From an uncultured Bacteroidota bacterium (GTDB lineage Bacteria > Bacteroidota > Bacteroidia > Bacteroidales > WCHB1-69), in contig CADADB010000004.1 in the NCBI GenBank assembly GCA_902786595.1, positions 110,059 to 174,058 on the forward strand: a stretch of DNA of 64,000 bases, written 5' to 3'. Position numbers and translations under genes: made by a program. How positions within the stretch are numbered: position 1 is the stretch's first letter; the number at the start of each line of letters is the position of its first letter. The notes under the pieces are model-generated. The model searched no databases, had not been told where the DNA came from, and saw only the letters and a program-made list of their open reading frames with translations. Shown here in pieces: positions 24,689 through 34,564 of the stretch.

Positions 24689-27622
24689 TTATCGGCTCTC
24701 CACAACCGTTTGTCGGCCGCAGAGATGCAAAAAATCGCAATTCTTGCAGTCATCGTCGTGCTCTGTCTGGGTGAAGGGGGTATCCGCATCAAAAATACGG
24801 ATAAACAACTCGTTCAAACAATCCTTTAAAACAGATTTATACGTCAAGAGGTTGTCATCCTGAAAGATTTCCGCATTGAAGAGGTATTTAGGACGATTTT
24901 TGTTAACCTCACGAGTGCTAAGAATACATGCCTTCACTACAGACGCGGGTTCCTTAACAACATGCTCGTACATAAGCATATATATTGCAAGTTGGAAAAG
25001 TTTGTCGTATTTGCTGTCTTTAAAGACATTATCTATAACCTCTTTCTTGTCATCATCCTTCAAATCCGCATCCTTTTTCACGGTGAGACGAAGTTTGGAT
25101 TCCTCCACCTTGCCAGTCTTGTAATCCAAAATCATGACCTCTCCATTCCCGTTCTTCTGCACACGGTCGATGCTGCCGGTCATTTTCACGGTGAAAGAAG
25201 GTTTTCCTTCTTCTGGAACAATCGTATAGTCCTGAATATCAATTTTCATCTCATTGGCGGTAATCCTCCACGGAGAGTTGAGAAGTTCCGTCTTTGCCTG
25301 TTCCAGATAGCTAACCACCGTTTCCTTGATGATGCGCCTGTTAATCAGCCAATACCCTTGGTTCAGTTCATTTCTGGACATAGACTCCCTGCCTTTCAGC
25401 TTGAGAATTTCGGCACAGACCAATTCGTCGCATTGATCGATATATTTCTGCAAAACAGAGGAATACAACTCCTTCTGACTCCCACATTTGATAATCTGAT
25501 CGAAAGCAGCATTGAAAATTGCATGGATCACTGTACCCAACTCATTGGCTTCCAGGTGGTCGGACAAAGCCATCGGTTCCTGCACTTTCATCAAATAGCG
25601 AAGACAGAACTTGAGAGGACAGAGGACGAACGTCTGCAAAGACGAGGCGGAAAAGGCGTGCTGGCGGAGTTTCTCAATCAGCTGGTCGCTTTTGGGAATG
25701 TTCAGAGCCGACCGAACCGGCAGCGAAAGTTCAAAATCAACCTTTTCATGCTGAATGTGGATAATGTCGGACAACTGCTGGTTCTTCACCTCATATTCCA
25801 ATTGGGAAATAAAACGACTCTTTTCCGCCATGGTAGTGTCAGAGGAACTGTTGTAAATCAGCATCACATTTTCAGCCCTCTGCAACAGGCGGAAAAAGTG
25901 ATAGGCATATACTTGATCTTGGTAAAGATAGTTGGGCAGCGCCTCCTTTCCATCGAACTTGTACTTGAAATCAAAGGGCAGCAAGGAATCGTAGGTGATA
26001 CCATGAGGAAGGACTCCCTCGTTGACGGAGAGCATGATGACATTCTTGAAGTCCATCATGCGGGTTTCCAACAATCCCATCACCTGCAAACCCGTGTCAG
26101 GATCGCCCTTTATGGCAATGGAAAGATCGTTTGTCATCTTGGCCAAAGCAAATTTGACAAACGGGAAATCCACCTTTTCGTCCGGAGCAAACCAATGGTC
26201 AAAAAGAGATTGTAATTCTGACAACCTATGATTGATCTCCTGCCATAACTGCTTGTATTTCATTTCCGCAGTGACTGAATCCGCATACTGGCAGAAATGC
26301 ATCAACAGGGCTGGGAAATGACGACCGATTTCTGATATCGGGCGGCATTCAAACAGCTCTTTGTGCGGAAGTTGCGAATATCGAATAACCGTAGGAAAAT
26401 AAATCGGAGTATTTGACTCGGTTCTAAGTAGCTCATGATTCCATAATTGCGCCAGCTGATCCCCGCTGAAGGAAAGTTCGGAATTATCATCCGCCGTAAG
26501 GGCGAAAGCAGATTCATAAACTGCCACCAAATGCTGCAAAAGCGAACATACCGGTGTGGCCGAGAAGGGAAATCCCATAGTTGCGTTAATATTCAGATCG
26601 TCAGGATTATAAGCCGACAAGAACGGTATCAGCAGCTCCTCGTCCGCCAGTACCACTGCCGTGTCTGACATATTCACCAGCCCATTTTCATCAATATGTT
26701 TCGCTTTGATTTTATCATTTTTGATGCGCTCTATTTCTTCTATCGCACAGTAGATTTGGCGCATATTCTGGGCCGTGGCCACAATCTTCACCTCTTTCGG
26801 AACCGTGGCGTAATTATTCTCGGTAAATTCAAGCCGTTCAGGATTCAACTGCAGCTTTTCGCAATTGCGTTTGATGAAAAAGGATGGTTCCCGTTGGATT
26901 CGGGCCCCTGCGGACTGTTCCTCCAAATGGCAATAAAACGGGTCTATGTCAAAATAAAATTCCGTTTGGAAATGTTCCTGAAGATAACGCATAATCGTCA
27001 ACTCGGCGGGTGAAAGCGCATAAAAACCGGCAAAGACCAGCCGCTTTAATGGGATTTTCTGTGCATACAGGGCGATGTTTTCGGCACAATCGCGATACAT
27101 CATGCCTTCGTATGCCTCACCGTTTTCTCTCAACTGCTTCACGAGCAATCCGTAAATCTCAGCAAGCAAATCATTGAATTTCAGTTTTTCCCGATCGCCT
27201 TCCGAAAGGGTTTCCTTGCTGAACGAAACTTCGAACTTTGCAGCATCGGCATATTCCTTCAGGATGTTCGGGACATCTTGCAACTGCATGTCCATATCGC
27301 TGATATCCTTGAGAAACGTGCTCCCCCACGAGAGGATATTGTGCAGTTCGAAACGAGCTCCCGGAAAGTGGCAGGACACCGCGTGCAGGTTCAGCAACTG
27401 TGTTGTCTGGTCAATGACATGGAGCGGCGACAGCCAGTTAATAAAATCCTCCATCGGGAAAATCCGAGGCGCAAACATCGGGTTGTTGCCATTGGCCTCG
27501 TACATACCCTGCAGCAAGCGCCGCCGCGCACGACGGTTCGGCAAAATCACCGCGACATCGTGCAGGGGAATGCTGCGATTTTCAAGGAGTTTGTCGATAA
27601 TATGGTTCAGGAAAGGGGACAT
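24689..27622 (-). CDS. AddB-like PD-(D/E)XK nuclease/helicase-related protein
   Basis: 977 residues. The N-terminus VAVILPNRRARRRLLQGM is the degenerate P-loop region of AddB/RecB-like proteins. The C-terminal nuclease domain contains SASSLQTFVLCPLKFCLRYL, later GEVMILDYKTGK (the D-x-K core) and DDDCKNCDFLHLCGRQ. One cysteine upstream plus C-x2-C-x5-C downstream match the [4Fe-4S] staple of AddB nucleases. It probably acts in double-strand-break resection, with a helicase partner not encoded here. No Walker A motif with GKT is visible, consistent with AddB-type inactivation of the helicase. Confidence 0.88.
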   Translation of the reverse strand: MSPFLNHIIDKLLENRSIPLHDVAVILPNRRARRRLLQGMYEANGNNPMFAPRIFPMEDFINWLSPLHVIDQTTQLLNLHAVSCHFPGARFELHNILSWGSTFLKDISDMDMQLQDVPNILKEYADAAKFEVSFSKETLSEGDREKLKFNDLLAEIYGLLVKQLRENGEAYEGMMYRDCAENIALYAQKIPLKRLVFAGFYALSPAELTIMRYLQEHFQTEFYFDIDPFYCHLEEQSAGARIQREPSFFIKRNCEKLQLNPERLEFTENNYATVPKEVKIVATAQNMRQIYCAIEEIERIKNDKIKAKHIDENGLVNMSDTAVVLADEELLIPFLSAYNPDDLNINATMGFPFSATPVCSLLQHLVAVYESAFALTADDNSELSFSGDQLAQLWNHELLRTESNTPIYFPTVIRYSQLPHKELFECRPISEIGRHFPALLMHFCQYADSVTAEMKYKQLWQEINHRLSELQSLFDHWFAPDEKVDFPFVKFALAKMTNDLSIAIKGDPDTGLQVMGLLETRMMDFKNVIMLSVNEGVLPHGITYDSLLPFDFKYKFDGKEALPNYLYQDQVYAYHFFRLLQRAENVMLIYNSSSDTTMAEKSRFISQLEYEVKNQQLSDIIHIQHEKVDFELSLPVRSALNIPKSDQLIEKLRQHAFSASSLQTFVLCPLKFCLRYLMKVQEPMALSDHLEANELGTVIHAIFNAAFDQIIKCGSQKELYSSVLQKYIDQCDELVCAEILKLKGRESMSRNELNQGYWLINRRIIKETVVSYLEQAKTELLNSPWRITANEMKIDIQDYTIVPEEGKPSFTVKMTGSIDRVQKNGNGEVMILDYKTGKVEESKLRLTVKKDADLKDDDKKEVIDNVFKDSKYDKLFQLAIYMLMYEHVVKEPASVVKACILSTREVNKNRPKYLFNAEIFQDDNLLTYKSVLKDCLNELFIRIFDADTPFTQTEHDDDCKNCDFLHLCGRQTVVESR

Positions 27623-27753
27623 TGGCTGTTGGCTATTGGCTTTGGGCTATTAACTATAACAATAACTATGACTTTAAACTTAACTGTGGCTTTTAAACAT
27701 CATCGTCTCATCGCATCATCGTCTCATCGCATCATCGTCTCATCGTTTCATCG
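27623..27753 (-). repeat. Two short repeat arrays between ung and the nuclease gene
   Basis: 27625-27680 consists of TTGGCTGTTGGCTATTGGCT-type units. 27700-27758 contains three copies of a 16-mer (CATCGTCTCATCGCAT) ending in CATCGTTTCATCGTC. The second type recurs near 9150-9192. There is no spacing pattern of a CRISPR array. Confidence 0.65.
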
Positions 27754-28428
27754 TCACAGTTGCCAGTTAATCGGTGCCTTGCCCATTGACACCAGGATCT
27801 CGTTGGTGCGGGAGAAGTGGCGGCATCCGAAGAAACCGCGGGATGCGGAGAGCGGTGACGGGTGCGGAGCTGTGAGCACATAATGTTTGGACGTATCGAT
27901 AAGACGCTGTTTCTCAATGGCATAGTTACCCCAAAGCAGGAAGACAAGTCCTTCGCGTTGCTCCGAAAGCCGCTGGATGGCGCAGTCGGTAAAGGTTTCC
28001 CATCCGTGACGCTGGTGCGAGCCCGCCTGATGTGCCCGTACGGTGAGTGTCGCGTTAAGCAGCAACACACCCTGGTTCGCCCACGCCTGCAGATTTCCGC
28101 TTCTTGGCGGGACAAAACCCACATCCGTGCTCAGCTCCTTGAAGATGTTCTGCAGCGACTTCGGAATCGGCACGCCATCCTGCACCGAAAAACACAAACC
28201 ATGCGCCTGCCCTTCCCCATGATAGGGATCCTGTCCGATAATCACGACCTTCACCTTATCGAACGGTGTGGAATTGAACGCATTGAAAATCTTCGGTCCC
28301 GGCGGAAAGACAAGATAGTGTTTTTTCTCTTCCACCAAAAAGGCCTTCAGTTCCGCAAAATACGGAGCCTGGAATTGGTCCCAGAGGACTTTTTTCCAGG
28401 ATTCGTCGATGTTTGGGTTTATAGCCAT
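27754..28428 (-). CDS. ung: Uracil-DNA glycosylase, family 1
   Basis: 224 residues with the family-1 signatures: [20 protein letters not shown] (catalytic Asp in QDPYH), FLLWGNYA, and the C-terminal [13 protein letters not shown] (catalytic/leucine-loop region). It removes uracil from DNA at the first step of base-excision repair in the cytoplasm. It lies 2 bp after purH on the minus strand and is probably co-transcribed with it. Confidence 0.97.
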   Translation of the reverse strand: MAINPNIDESWKKVLWDQFQAPYFAELKAFLVEEKKHYLVFPPGPKIFNAFNSTPFDKVKVVIIGQDPYHGEGQAHGLCFSVQDGVPIPKSLQNIFKELSTDVGFVPPRSGNLQAWANQGVLLLNATLTVRAHQAGSHQRHGWETFTDCAIQRLSEQREGLVFLLWGNYAIEKQRLIDTSKHYVLTAPHPSPLSASRGFFGCRHFSRTNEILVSMGKAPINWQL

Positions 28429-28430
28429 AA

Positions 28431-29966
28431 TTAGTGCTTAAAGTGACGGACCCCCGTGAACACCATCGCGATCCCAAACTCGTTGCAGGCCTTGATTGAG
28501 TCTTCGTCGCGGACGCTGCCGCCGGGCTGGATAATGGCGGTAACGCCGTATTCCTTGGCCATCTTGACCACATCATCAAAGGGGAAGAAGGCGTCACTGG
28601 CGAGACAGAGATTCGCTGTAAGCCCTTTTGCCTTGGCTTCTTCGAGAGCGATATGGGCGGCGCCCACACGATTCATCTGTCCTGCGCCGACACCGGCAAT
28701 GCAACCGTTGCAGGCCACCGTAATGGCATTGGAGCGCACATGCTTGCATATCGTCATCGCGAGCTTCAGATTCTCCATCTCCTCTGCCGTGGGAGCTTTT
28801 TCCGTCACCACGTTAAGTTCGTAATCCTCAAAACGTTTACGGTCAAGGGATTGGCAAAGCAGACCGCCAGCCACGCTGACGTACATCCGCTCATCAGCGT
28901 TGGATTTGTCGGTGCTGAAGGTCATCAATCGGATATTCTTCTTGGTGGAAAGATGGTCAAATGCCTCTTTGGTGAACGAAGGCGCGAGGATGATTTCGAG
29001 GAAGACGGGCTTCATCGCCTCGGCCGTCGGCAGATCGATTTCGCGGTTGGAGGCCACGATACCACCAAAGATGGAGACGCTATCGGCCTCGTATGCACGG
29101 GTCCAGGCCTCCAAAGCGGTTGCCCCGAGTCCCACACCACACGGGTTCTTGTGCTTCACGGCCACCATTGTCGGGCCGTCGAACTCGCGCAGAATCTGCA
29201 AGGCGGCATCTGCGTCTTGTATATTGTTGTACGACAACTCTTTACCATGCAGTTGCTCTGCCCAAGCCATGGAGAATCCCTGTTTCTTGCCGGCATAGAA
29301 CGCAGCATCCTGATGAGGGTTTTCACCATAACGTAACGATTGTTTCTTGGTAAATGTAAGCGTCAGATTCTCAGGATATTCTTCACCTGTCTTTTCCGTC
29401 AGGTAAGTGGAAATATAGGTGTCGTATGCGGCAGTGTGGCGGAAGACTTTGGCGGCCAGACGACGGCGCGTTTCCAACGTTGTGTCACCATGGGCTTTGA
29501 GTTCGTCCAGCACGGTAGCATAGTCGGCATTATCGACCACCACCGTCACAAAAGCGTGGTTTTTTGCCGCACTGCGCAGCATGGAAGGGCCACCAATGTC
29601 GATGTTCTCAATAGCATCCTCAAACGTAGTCCCTTCTTTCTCAATGGTTTGTTTGAAAGGATAGAGGTTCACTACCACCATATCAATGGGAGCAATGCCG
29701 TTGGTTTCCATCTCCTTGACATGCTCGGGGTTGGTGCGTACAGAGAGCAGACCGCCATGGACTTTGGGATGCAACGTCTTCACGCGCCCGTCCATAATTT
29801 CGGGAAAACCTGTTACATCACTGATGCCGATAGTCGGGACGCCAGCCGCATCCAACGCCTTGCGCGTGCCACCTGTGGATATGATTTCGTAACCTAATTT
29901 TATAAGTTCCTGTGCGAAGGGCACTACACCTTCCTTGTTACTCACACTGATAATCGCTCTTTTCAT
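28431..29966 (-). CDS. purH: Bifunctional AICAR transformylase / IMP cyclohydrolase
   Basis: 511 residues from ATG 29966 ([19 protein letters not shown]). The N-terminal MGS-like cyclohydrolase domain has [16 protein letters not shown]. The C-terminal transformylase domain has [27 protein letters not shown] and the end [22 protein letters not shown]. It catalyses the last two steps of purine synthesis. A longer frame to 30014 would start upstream of the -7 box (TACCTTTG, 29997-29990) and is rejected. Confidence 0.97.
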   Translation of the reverse strand: MKRAIISVSNKEGVVPFAQELIKLGYEIISTGGTRKALDAAGVPTIGISDVTGFPEIMDGRVKTLHPKVHGGLLSVRTNPEHVKEMETNGIAPIDMVVVNLYPFKQTIEKEGTTFEDAIENIDIGGPSMLRSAAKNHAFVTVVVDNADYATVLDELKAHGDTTLETRRRLAAKVFRHTAAYDTYISTYLTEKTGEEYPENLTLTFTKKQSLRYGENPHQDAAFYAGKKQGFSMAWAEQLHGKELSYNNIQDADAALQILREFDGPTMVAVKHKNPCGVGLGATALEAWTRAYEADSVSIFGGIVASNREIDLPTAEAMKPVFLEIILAPSFTKEAFDHLSTKKNIRLMTFSTDKSNADERMYVSVAGGLLCQSLDRKRFEDYELNVVTEKAPTAEEMENLKLAMTICKHVRSNAITVACNGCIAGVGAGQMNRVGAAHIALEEAKAKGLTANLCLASDAFFPFDDVVKMAKEYGVTAIIQPGGSVRDEDSIKACNEFGIAMVFTGVRHFKH

Positions 29967-29989
29967 ATTTCTAAATTTCAAATAAAGTG

Positions 29990-29997
29990 CAAAGGTA
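29990..29997 (-). promoter_or_regulatory. purH-ung promoter (-7 box)
   Basis: TACCTTTG followed by C on the minus strand, 24 nt upstream of the purH ATG. It sets the purH start. Confidence 0.6.
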
Positions 29998-30131
29998 CAC
30001 AAATTTCGATTCAATTTTAGTCCAGAAAAAAAAGATAATCGAGAACGTATTTATTCTCACATTCATCTTACATGATAAAATTTACATGTCGGCAAAAGTA
30101 CATTTTTTTGCTACCTGTTGAGTTAATATGT

Positions 30132-30163
30132 AAAAAAAGAGACGCATGTCCTTGCGTCTCTTT
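30132..30163 (-). terminator. Intrinsic terminator of the lipoprotein gene
   Basis: AAAGAGACGCA-TGTCCT-TGCGTCTCTTT is an 11-bp perfect stem. On the minus strand it is followed by a run of seven T residues, about 30 nt after the stop of the gene at 30193. Confidence 0.85.
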
Positions 30164-30192
30164 AGGAGTGTAGTATATCGTATAACCTTGGA

Positions 30193-30717
30193 TTAGAAGG
30201 TGTATTCCAAAGTGAACGTCAGACGATCCGGATGGGTGGAGATGAAATTCAGGAATTGTGCTTTCGAGCTGAACTGACCGACAGGCGCATCGTTGAGATC
30301 GCGGTCCTTCACCACACCATTCTCAATGTAGTGAATGTTCGGGACAGCACCGAAAATGATGGTACCCGTTTCGGGGAGTTCAGACTCGTTATAAACGATA
30401 GTTCCCTCGATTTTGGCGGTGAACGGAGTCTTGATTTCGAAAGCGGGGAGATTCCAAGGCGCGGAGACGTTGTTCACTTCCACAGTTTTACCCGTTGCGT
30501 CAACATATTTGAGGTTGTAGTGGAAGTAAGGGGAAATTTGCAGCGTCTGACCATTTTGCTTGAAGGAGTCCTTCATCTGGTACTGGATGGTGATCTTTTT
30601 GTTGCCGCCAGTACCGCTACCGCCATTGTCGTCGCCGTTCTCACGGTTACAGGATATGGCCACCAGACCGCCCAGGCATATCGCCATCAGGATAAACAAG
30701 TGTCTTTTCATTTTCAT
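30193..30717 (-). CDS. Lipoprotein of unknown function
   Basis: 174 residues. The signal sequence ends in a lipobox-like stretch (LVAISCNRENG), with a Gly/Asn/Asp-rich linker directly after the cysteine. The remainder is beta-rich (KITIQYQMKDSF, SPYFHYNLKYVDATG, FTAKIEGTIVYNESELP, RLTFTLEYTF). No known domain is recognised. It lies 27 bp after another lipoprotein gene on the same strand, suggesting one small operon of surface or periplasmic lipoproteins. Confidence 0.7.
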   Translation of the reverse strand: MKMKRHLFILMAICLGGLVAISCNRENGDDNGGSGTGGNKKITIQYQMKDSFKQNGQTLQISPYFHYNLKYVDATGKTVEVNNVSAPWNLPAFEIKTPFTAKIEGTIVYNESELPETGTIIFGAVPNIHYIENGVVKDRDLNDAPVGQFSSKAQFLNFISTHPDRLTFTLEYTF

Positions 30718-30744
30718 CTATATTTGAATGAGCCGACAGCGAGA

Positions 30745-31164
30745 TTAATCCTGTTTCAGGGTGCGGGACAAGACGAGCTCGTCCTGATTGGTGTCGCGGT
30801 TTGCGAGGAATAAGTTAATCTTGGTGCCGCCCATAAGGACGCCAGGATGACTTGCTCTGGCAGCTTCAACGGCATCGATGGCTTTGTTGAAAGCATTTTC
30901 AGCTCTCTTGCGGACCTCTTTTTTCTCGCCTTTGAACACATAGATGCCTGTGGTTTCCGTGTAGCTGTCTGCGCTCGCTTTCATGTTGTCAATGACAATT
31001 TGCTCAAACCACATGCGGTAGTTGTTGACTATTCCTTCCTCGGTGTTCGGATCGAGCTTGACGGAATATATCCAGTCGCCGTCCTCTACACGTCCGCAGG
31101 AGGAGAAAATACCAGTCATGGCCACGACGCAGCAAATCACTGCAATAGATAAGAACTTTTTCAT
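30745..31164 (-). CDS. Lipoprotein of unknown function
   Basis: 139 residues with a hydrophobic signal (MKKFLSIAVICCVVAMTGIF) and lipobox FSSC. The mature part is helical (NYRMWFEQIVIDNMKASAD, KKEVRKRAENAFNKAIDAVEAAR) and ends with NLFLANRDTNQDELVLSRTL. No family is recognised. It is the first gene of the pair with the lipoprotein at 30193-30717. An unusual lack of T9SS or Sus features makes a substrate guess unsafe. Confidence 0.7.
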   Translation of the reverse strand: MKKFLSIAVICCVVAMTGIFSSCGRVEDGDWIYSVKLDPNTEEGIVNNYRMWFEQIVIDNMKASADSYTETTGIYVFKGEKKEVRKRAENAFNKAIDAVEAARASHPGVLMGGTKINLFLANRDTNQDELVLSRTLKQD

Positions 31165-31337
31165 TTTTTTAATTTTTTTGTGAACAATAAGGTGGATTAA
31201 ATATTTGATTATAAATCATTTACACATTTAGCACAACATAGAATAGCACTTTCAAAAGTGAAAGTGCAAAAATACATTTTTTTTTAATCATCTGTAATGT
31301 TACTTTTTTTTAAAACTGTATGTAATATTGCTCTTTA

Positions 31338-31392
31338 CCGACGCTTGGAAGCGTCGGCTACTGCGATGTTTATTGCGACGCTTGGAAGCGTC
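31338..31392. repeat. Two copies of a GACGCTTGGAAGCGTC palindrome
   Basis: CCGACGCTTGGAAGCGTCGG (31338-31357) and GACGCTTGGAAGCGTC (31377-31392) are the same hairpin 39 bp apart, directly behind the acyltransferase stop. They probably act as 3' end or terminator structures for the minus-strand operon. Confidence 0.75.
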
Positions 31393-31397
31393 ACCTC

Positions 31398-33257
31398 CTA
31401 GAACTGGAAGTAGATAAACGGCTGCAAATCCGCCGTGACGAACTGGTAGAGCACAAAGACGGCCACGACCACGATGAGACCCATGAGCCAAAGCGGGAGC
31501 ATGGCGAAGTTGATGCGGTACCAGCGTTTCCAACGGTCGGGGAGCCAGTGGATGACCATGCCGAGAACGAACATGATGAAGACGAACTTGTAGTTGGCAA
31601 TGATGTCGGGGATGGCCGCGACGTTCCATTGCCCGCCTATACTGTTGACCATCGCCTTGGCGGTCTCCCACGCCGTCTCATTCGCGGTGGCCGGATCGAG
31701 GTTGGAACCGGAACGGAAGAACAACCGCGTGAACGAGATGAAGACGAATGTCTGGATGATGCCCCACGTCTTGTCTAACCACTCCACCGTCTTGTCGGGC
31801 TTGATGAGCGTGAAGATGGTCTTGATGAGCGTTCCCACGAACCATACGCCGCTCCACACCACGCCGATCATCAGCGCGGGATGCGGCCACAAGTGGTTGG
31901 TGATCAGGAAGGTGACGAATATCACGGTGGCGATGGTGCTGCGCACGAGCATATTGCCGTGTCGCCAGATTTTGTACGACAGGATGCCGATGCCGTTCAA
32001 GCCGCCCCAAATCATGAAGTTCCACGAGGCACCGTGCCACAAGCCGCCTAATAGCATGGTGTTCATCATGTTGAGGTTGGTGCTGATCTTCAGACGCGCC
32101 TTCTTACTCACTAATGAGGCCACGAGCAACGCCAGCGCGATGCCGCCAATAATACAGGTAATCACCACGCTCTTGGTGAGCAGGATGATGACGGCCGCGA
32201 TGAGCGAGATGCAGAGGTAGGTGCCGAACGTGGCGTTACGGTTGCCGCCCAATGGGATGTAGAGGTAGTCTTTCAGCCAGTTGGAGAGGGAAATGTGCCA
32301 CCGCTTCCAGAAGTTGCCTGGGTTGGTGGCCTTGTACGGCGAGTTGAAGTTCTTGGGCAGGTAGAAGCCCATCAGCATGGCCACACCGATGGCAATGTCG
32401 GTGTAGCCCGAGAAGTCGGCATAGACCTGCAATGAATAGACGAACAGCGCAGAAAGGTTCTCGAACGCAGTGAACAACGACGGGTTGTTGAAGACCCTAT
32501 CAACGAAGTTGACCGCAAGGTAGTCGCTCATAATCAGCTTCTTGGCCAATCCGTTGAGAATCCAGAAGACGGCGATGCCGAACTGCCGGCGGGTGAGGAA
32601 GAACTTCTTGTAAAGCTGCGGCACGAATTGGTCAGCTCGCACGATAGGGCCAGCGACCAACTGCGGGAAAAACGACACGTAGAACCCAAAGTCGAGGATG
32701 TTGGAAACGTGCGCAATCTTCCGTTTATAGACATCCACCAAATAGCTGATATTCTGGAAAGTATAGAATGAAATGCCGACGGGAAGCAATATTTTGGAAG
32801 CATCGAAATAGTTCGTGCCCGTCCAATTATTGGTCCACTGTGCGAGCCAGTTGATGACCTCATGCTCGCTGCCTACAATCGTATTGTAAGCATCGGTGCA
32901 AAAATAGGCATACTTAAAATAGAAGAGTATCAGCAAGTTGATGACCACACCCGAAATCATGAACGTCTTGCGCCAACCGTTTCGCTGCGACTTGTCCATG
33001 AAAACACCGAGGAAGTAGTCTAAGAAGGTGTCAAACAGCAAGATAAGGACAAAGAGACCAGAGGTTTTGTAGTAGAAAAGCAAGCTGACGAAGAAGAGGA
33101 ACGTATTGCGTAACAACCGTTTGCGATGGAATAGCGCGAAGAAGGCGAACACGATGGCGAAGAATGCCCAGAAGTTGAACTGGGTGAAGAGCAACGGATG
33201 CGTCTCATCGAACGAGAACAGGTTGATCAGAAATTGCGAAACGTTCTCCCAGGTCAT
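31398..33257 (-). CDS. MBOAT-family O-acyltransferase (AlgI-like)
   Basis: 619 residues with about ten or more membrane segments. Family motifs include VGISFYTFQNISYLVDVY, FFPQLVAGPIVRA, VYADFSGYTDIAIG, FNSPYKATNPGNFWKRWHISLSNWLKDYLYIPLGGN and the catalytic-histidine region LLGGLWHGASWNF. Such proteins move acetyl groups from the cytoplasm across the membrane for O-acetylation of extracellular polymers. It overlaps the upstream SGNH gene by ATGA and ends a three-gene operon; the SGNH partners would place the acetyl group on the polymer. The acceptor is unknown. Confidence 0.93.
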   Translation of the reverse strand: MTWENVSQFLINLFSFDETHPLLFTQFNFWAFFAIVFAFFALFHRKRLLRNTFLFFVSLLFYYKTSGLFVLILLFDTFLDYFLGVFMDKSQRNGWRKTFMISGVVINLLILFYFKYAYFCTDAYNTIVGSEHEVINWLAQWTNNWTGTNYFDASKILLPVGISFYTFQNISYLVDVYKRKIAHVSNILDFGFYVSFFPQLVAGPIVRADQFVPQLYKKFFLTRRQFGIAVFWILNGLAKKLIMSDYLAVNFVDRVFNNPSLFTAFENLSALFVYSLQVYADFSGYTDIAIGVAMLMGFYLPKNFNSPYKATNPGNFWKRWHISLSNWLKDYLYIPLGGNRNATFGTYLCISLIAAVIILLTKSVVITCIIGGIALALLVASLVSKKARLKISTNLNMMNTMLLGGLWHGASWNFMIWGGLNGIGILSYKIWRHGNMLVRSTIATVIFVTFLITNHLWPHPALMIGVVWSGVWFVGTLIKTIFTLIKPDKTVEWLDKTWGIIQTFVFISFTRLFFRSGSNLDPATANETAWETAKAMVNSIGGQWNVAAIPDIIANYKFVFIMFVLGMVIHWLPDRWKRWYRINFAMLPLWLMGLIVVVAVFVLYQFVTADLQPFIYFQF

Positions 33258-34564
33258 TGCTGTAATGTTTTAAGTGGTTGAACAAAAGCGTGCCAGAAGA
33301 GGTCGCCGATGAGGTTATAGCCATTGACGGTAAAGTGGACGCGGTCTTTCTGCGCGAGTCCCTTGGCCTGCCATTTAGCCATGGAGCCGAGCCCGCCCAT
33401 CACCTCGAACTGGTCCCAGCAGGCGCCGCCTGTAAGATTCGCTAACCGGTGCATGACGTCGCTAACCTCGGGTCCTGTCTGGTTCACGGTGTAACGTCCC
33501 TTCCTGCCTTTCTTCCAGGTGTCATTGTTCGACAGGAAGATGAACGCACAATCGGGATTGGCCTCGCGAATGCGGGCGATCAGCTGCAAGTAGTTGTTTT
33601 TGAACACAGTAGAGTCAAAGTCAGTGCCGAAAGCGTCATTCACCCCGATGCCGAAAATCACCAAATCGGGCGGGAAGGCCTTGAGGTCGCGAACAAAGTT
33701 CTTGCACCGCAGATAGGAAGGCACTGCCGCGCCGTTAACCCCTATGGACGTGAAGGTTACGCCCGGTTTCCCGTTTTTCAACCACAACCCGTTCACGAAG
33801 AAAGTATCCGGTGCACCACAAGGGAAGTAAAAAGTAAACTCCTGCAAAGGACGGTCGGGATAAAAGTAGTAACGCTCGTTTTCCAAGTCGGCTTCGTCAG
33901 GGAAGCGCCATATCGTATCATATTTCAGCACGGGATCGATGTAGTGACCGTTGGAGCGGCCGAAGAGGACGAGCGTGTCGGTGGCGAAGTCATAATCCGG
34001 CTCGTTCATCGTGAACTTGATGGACTGTACCGACTGCGTGCAATAGACGGAAATGCCCGACATGCCGAGCGGTGACGGGTACTGCTGATAGACATTGCGT
34101 ATCAGCGAGAAAACATCGGAGCGGGTGATTTTGTAGTCGCGAGGGTTGTTGCAAGCGTTGGCCGCCGAGTATGGGAAGATTAGCCCGCGATCGGCTGGTT
34201 CGCCACCATATTCCGCCAAAACGTGCTTGCGGATGCGGTGCGACATCGTGCCTGCCTGCACGTGTGAGCCACCAATGTGCATGATGTGGACGTTGCCCTT
34301 GTGGATGCGGTTCACGCGGTCCCACTTCTCGTAGAAACGCACCAACGGCATGCTGTCCCTGCCCCAGCAGAGTGTGTCGTCATTGAAACGGATGAAGGAG
34401 AATGTGGAGTCGTAAGACGAGAACAACTCGGGCAGCACCCACACAGCGGAGGTGTCGGCCTCCATCACCAGCGCGACGCTGTCAGCGGTCTCGTCGGTCT
34501 GCGCAAAAACGTTCAACACGCAGAGTGTCAATATGATGCTGATTAGTTTTCGGCGGCCTCCCAT
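33254..34564 (-). CDS. SGNH/GDSL-type hydrolase, exported
   Basis: 436 residues with a signal peptide (KLISIILTLCVLNVFAQ). The nucleophile block reads VHIMHIGGSHVQAG, where GGSH replaces the usual GDS. The glycine and asparagine blocks are present (DLVIFGIGVNDAFG), and the final D-x-x-H block is DRVHFTVNGYNLIG. It sits between a second SGNH gene (22-bp overlap) and the MBOAT gene (4-bp overlap), so it is probably an accessory O-acetyltransferase or esterase, like AlgX/AlgJ or DltD partners. Function as transferase rather than esterase is inference. Confidence 0.85.
   Translation of the reverse strand: MGGRRKLISIILTLCVLNVFAQTDETADSVALVMEADTSAVWVLPELFSSYDSTFSFIRFNDDTLCWGRDSMPLVRFYEKWDRVNRIHKGNVHIMHIGGSHVQAGTMSHRIRKHVLAEYGGEPADRGLIFPYSAANACNNPRDYKITRSDVFSLIRNVYQQYPSPLGMSGISVYCTQSVQSIKFTMNEPDYDFATDTLVLFGRSNGHYIDPVLKYDTIWRFPDEADLENERYYFYPDRPLQEFTFYFPCGAPDTFFVNGLWLKNGKPGVTFTSIGVNGAAVPSYLRCKNFVRDLKAFPPDLVIFGIGVNDAFGTDFDSTVFKNNYLQLIARIREANPDCAFIFLSNNDTWKKGRKGRYTVNQTGPEVSDVMHRLANLTGGACWDQFEVMGGLGSMAKWQAKGLAQKDRVHFTVNGYNLIGDLFWHAFVQPLKTLQQ

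Noticed and set aside
24962-26215. Plus-strand open frame of 417 codons
   Set aside because: Lies opposite the AddB-like nuclease; no start context or homology visible.
27700-27758. Possible CRISPR-like repeat (CATCGTCTCATCGCAT)
   Set aside because: Units are tandem without spacers, and no cas gene is present.
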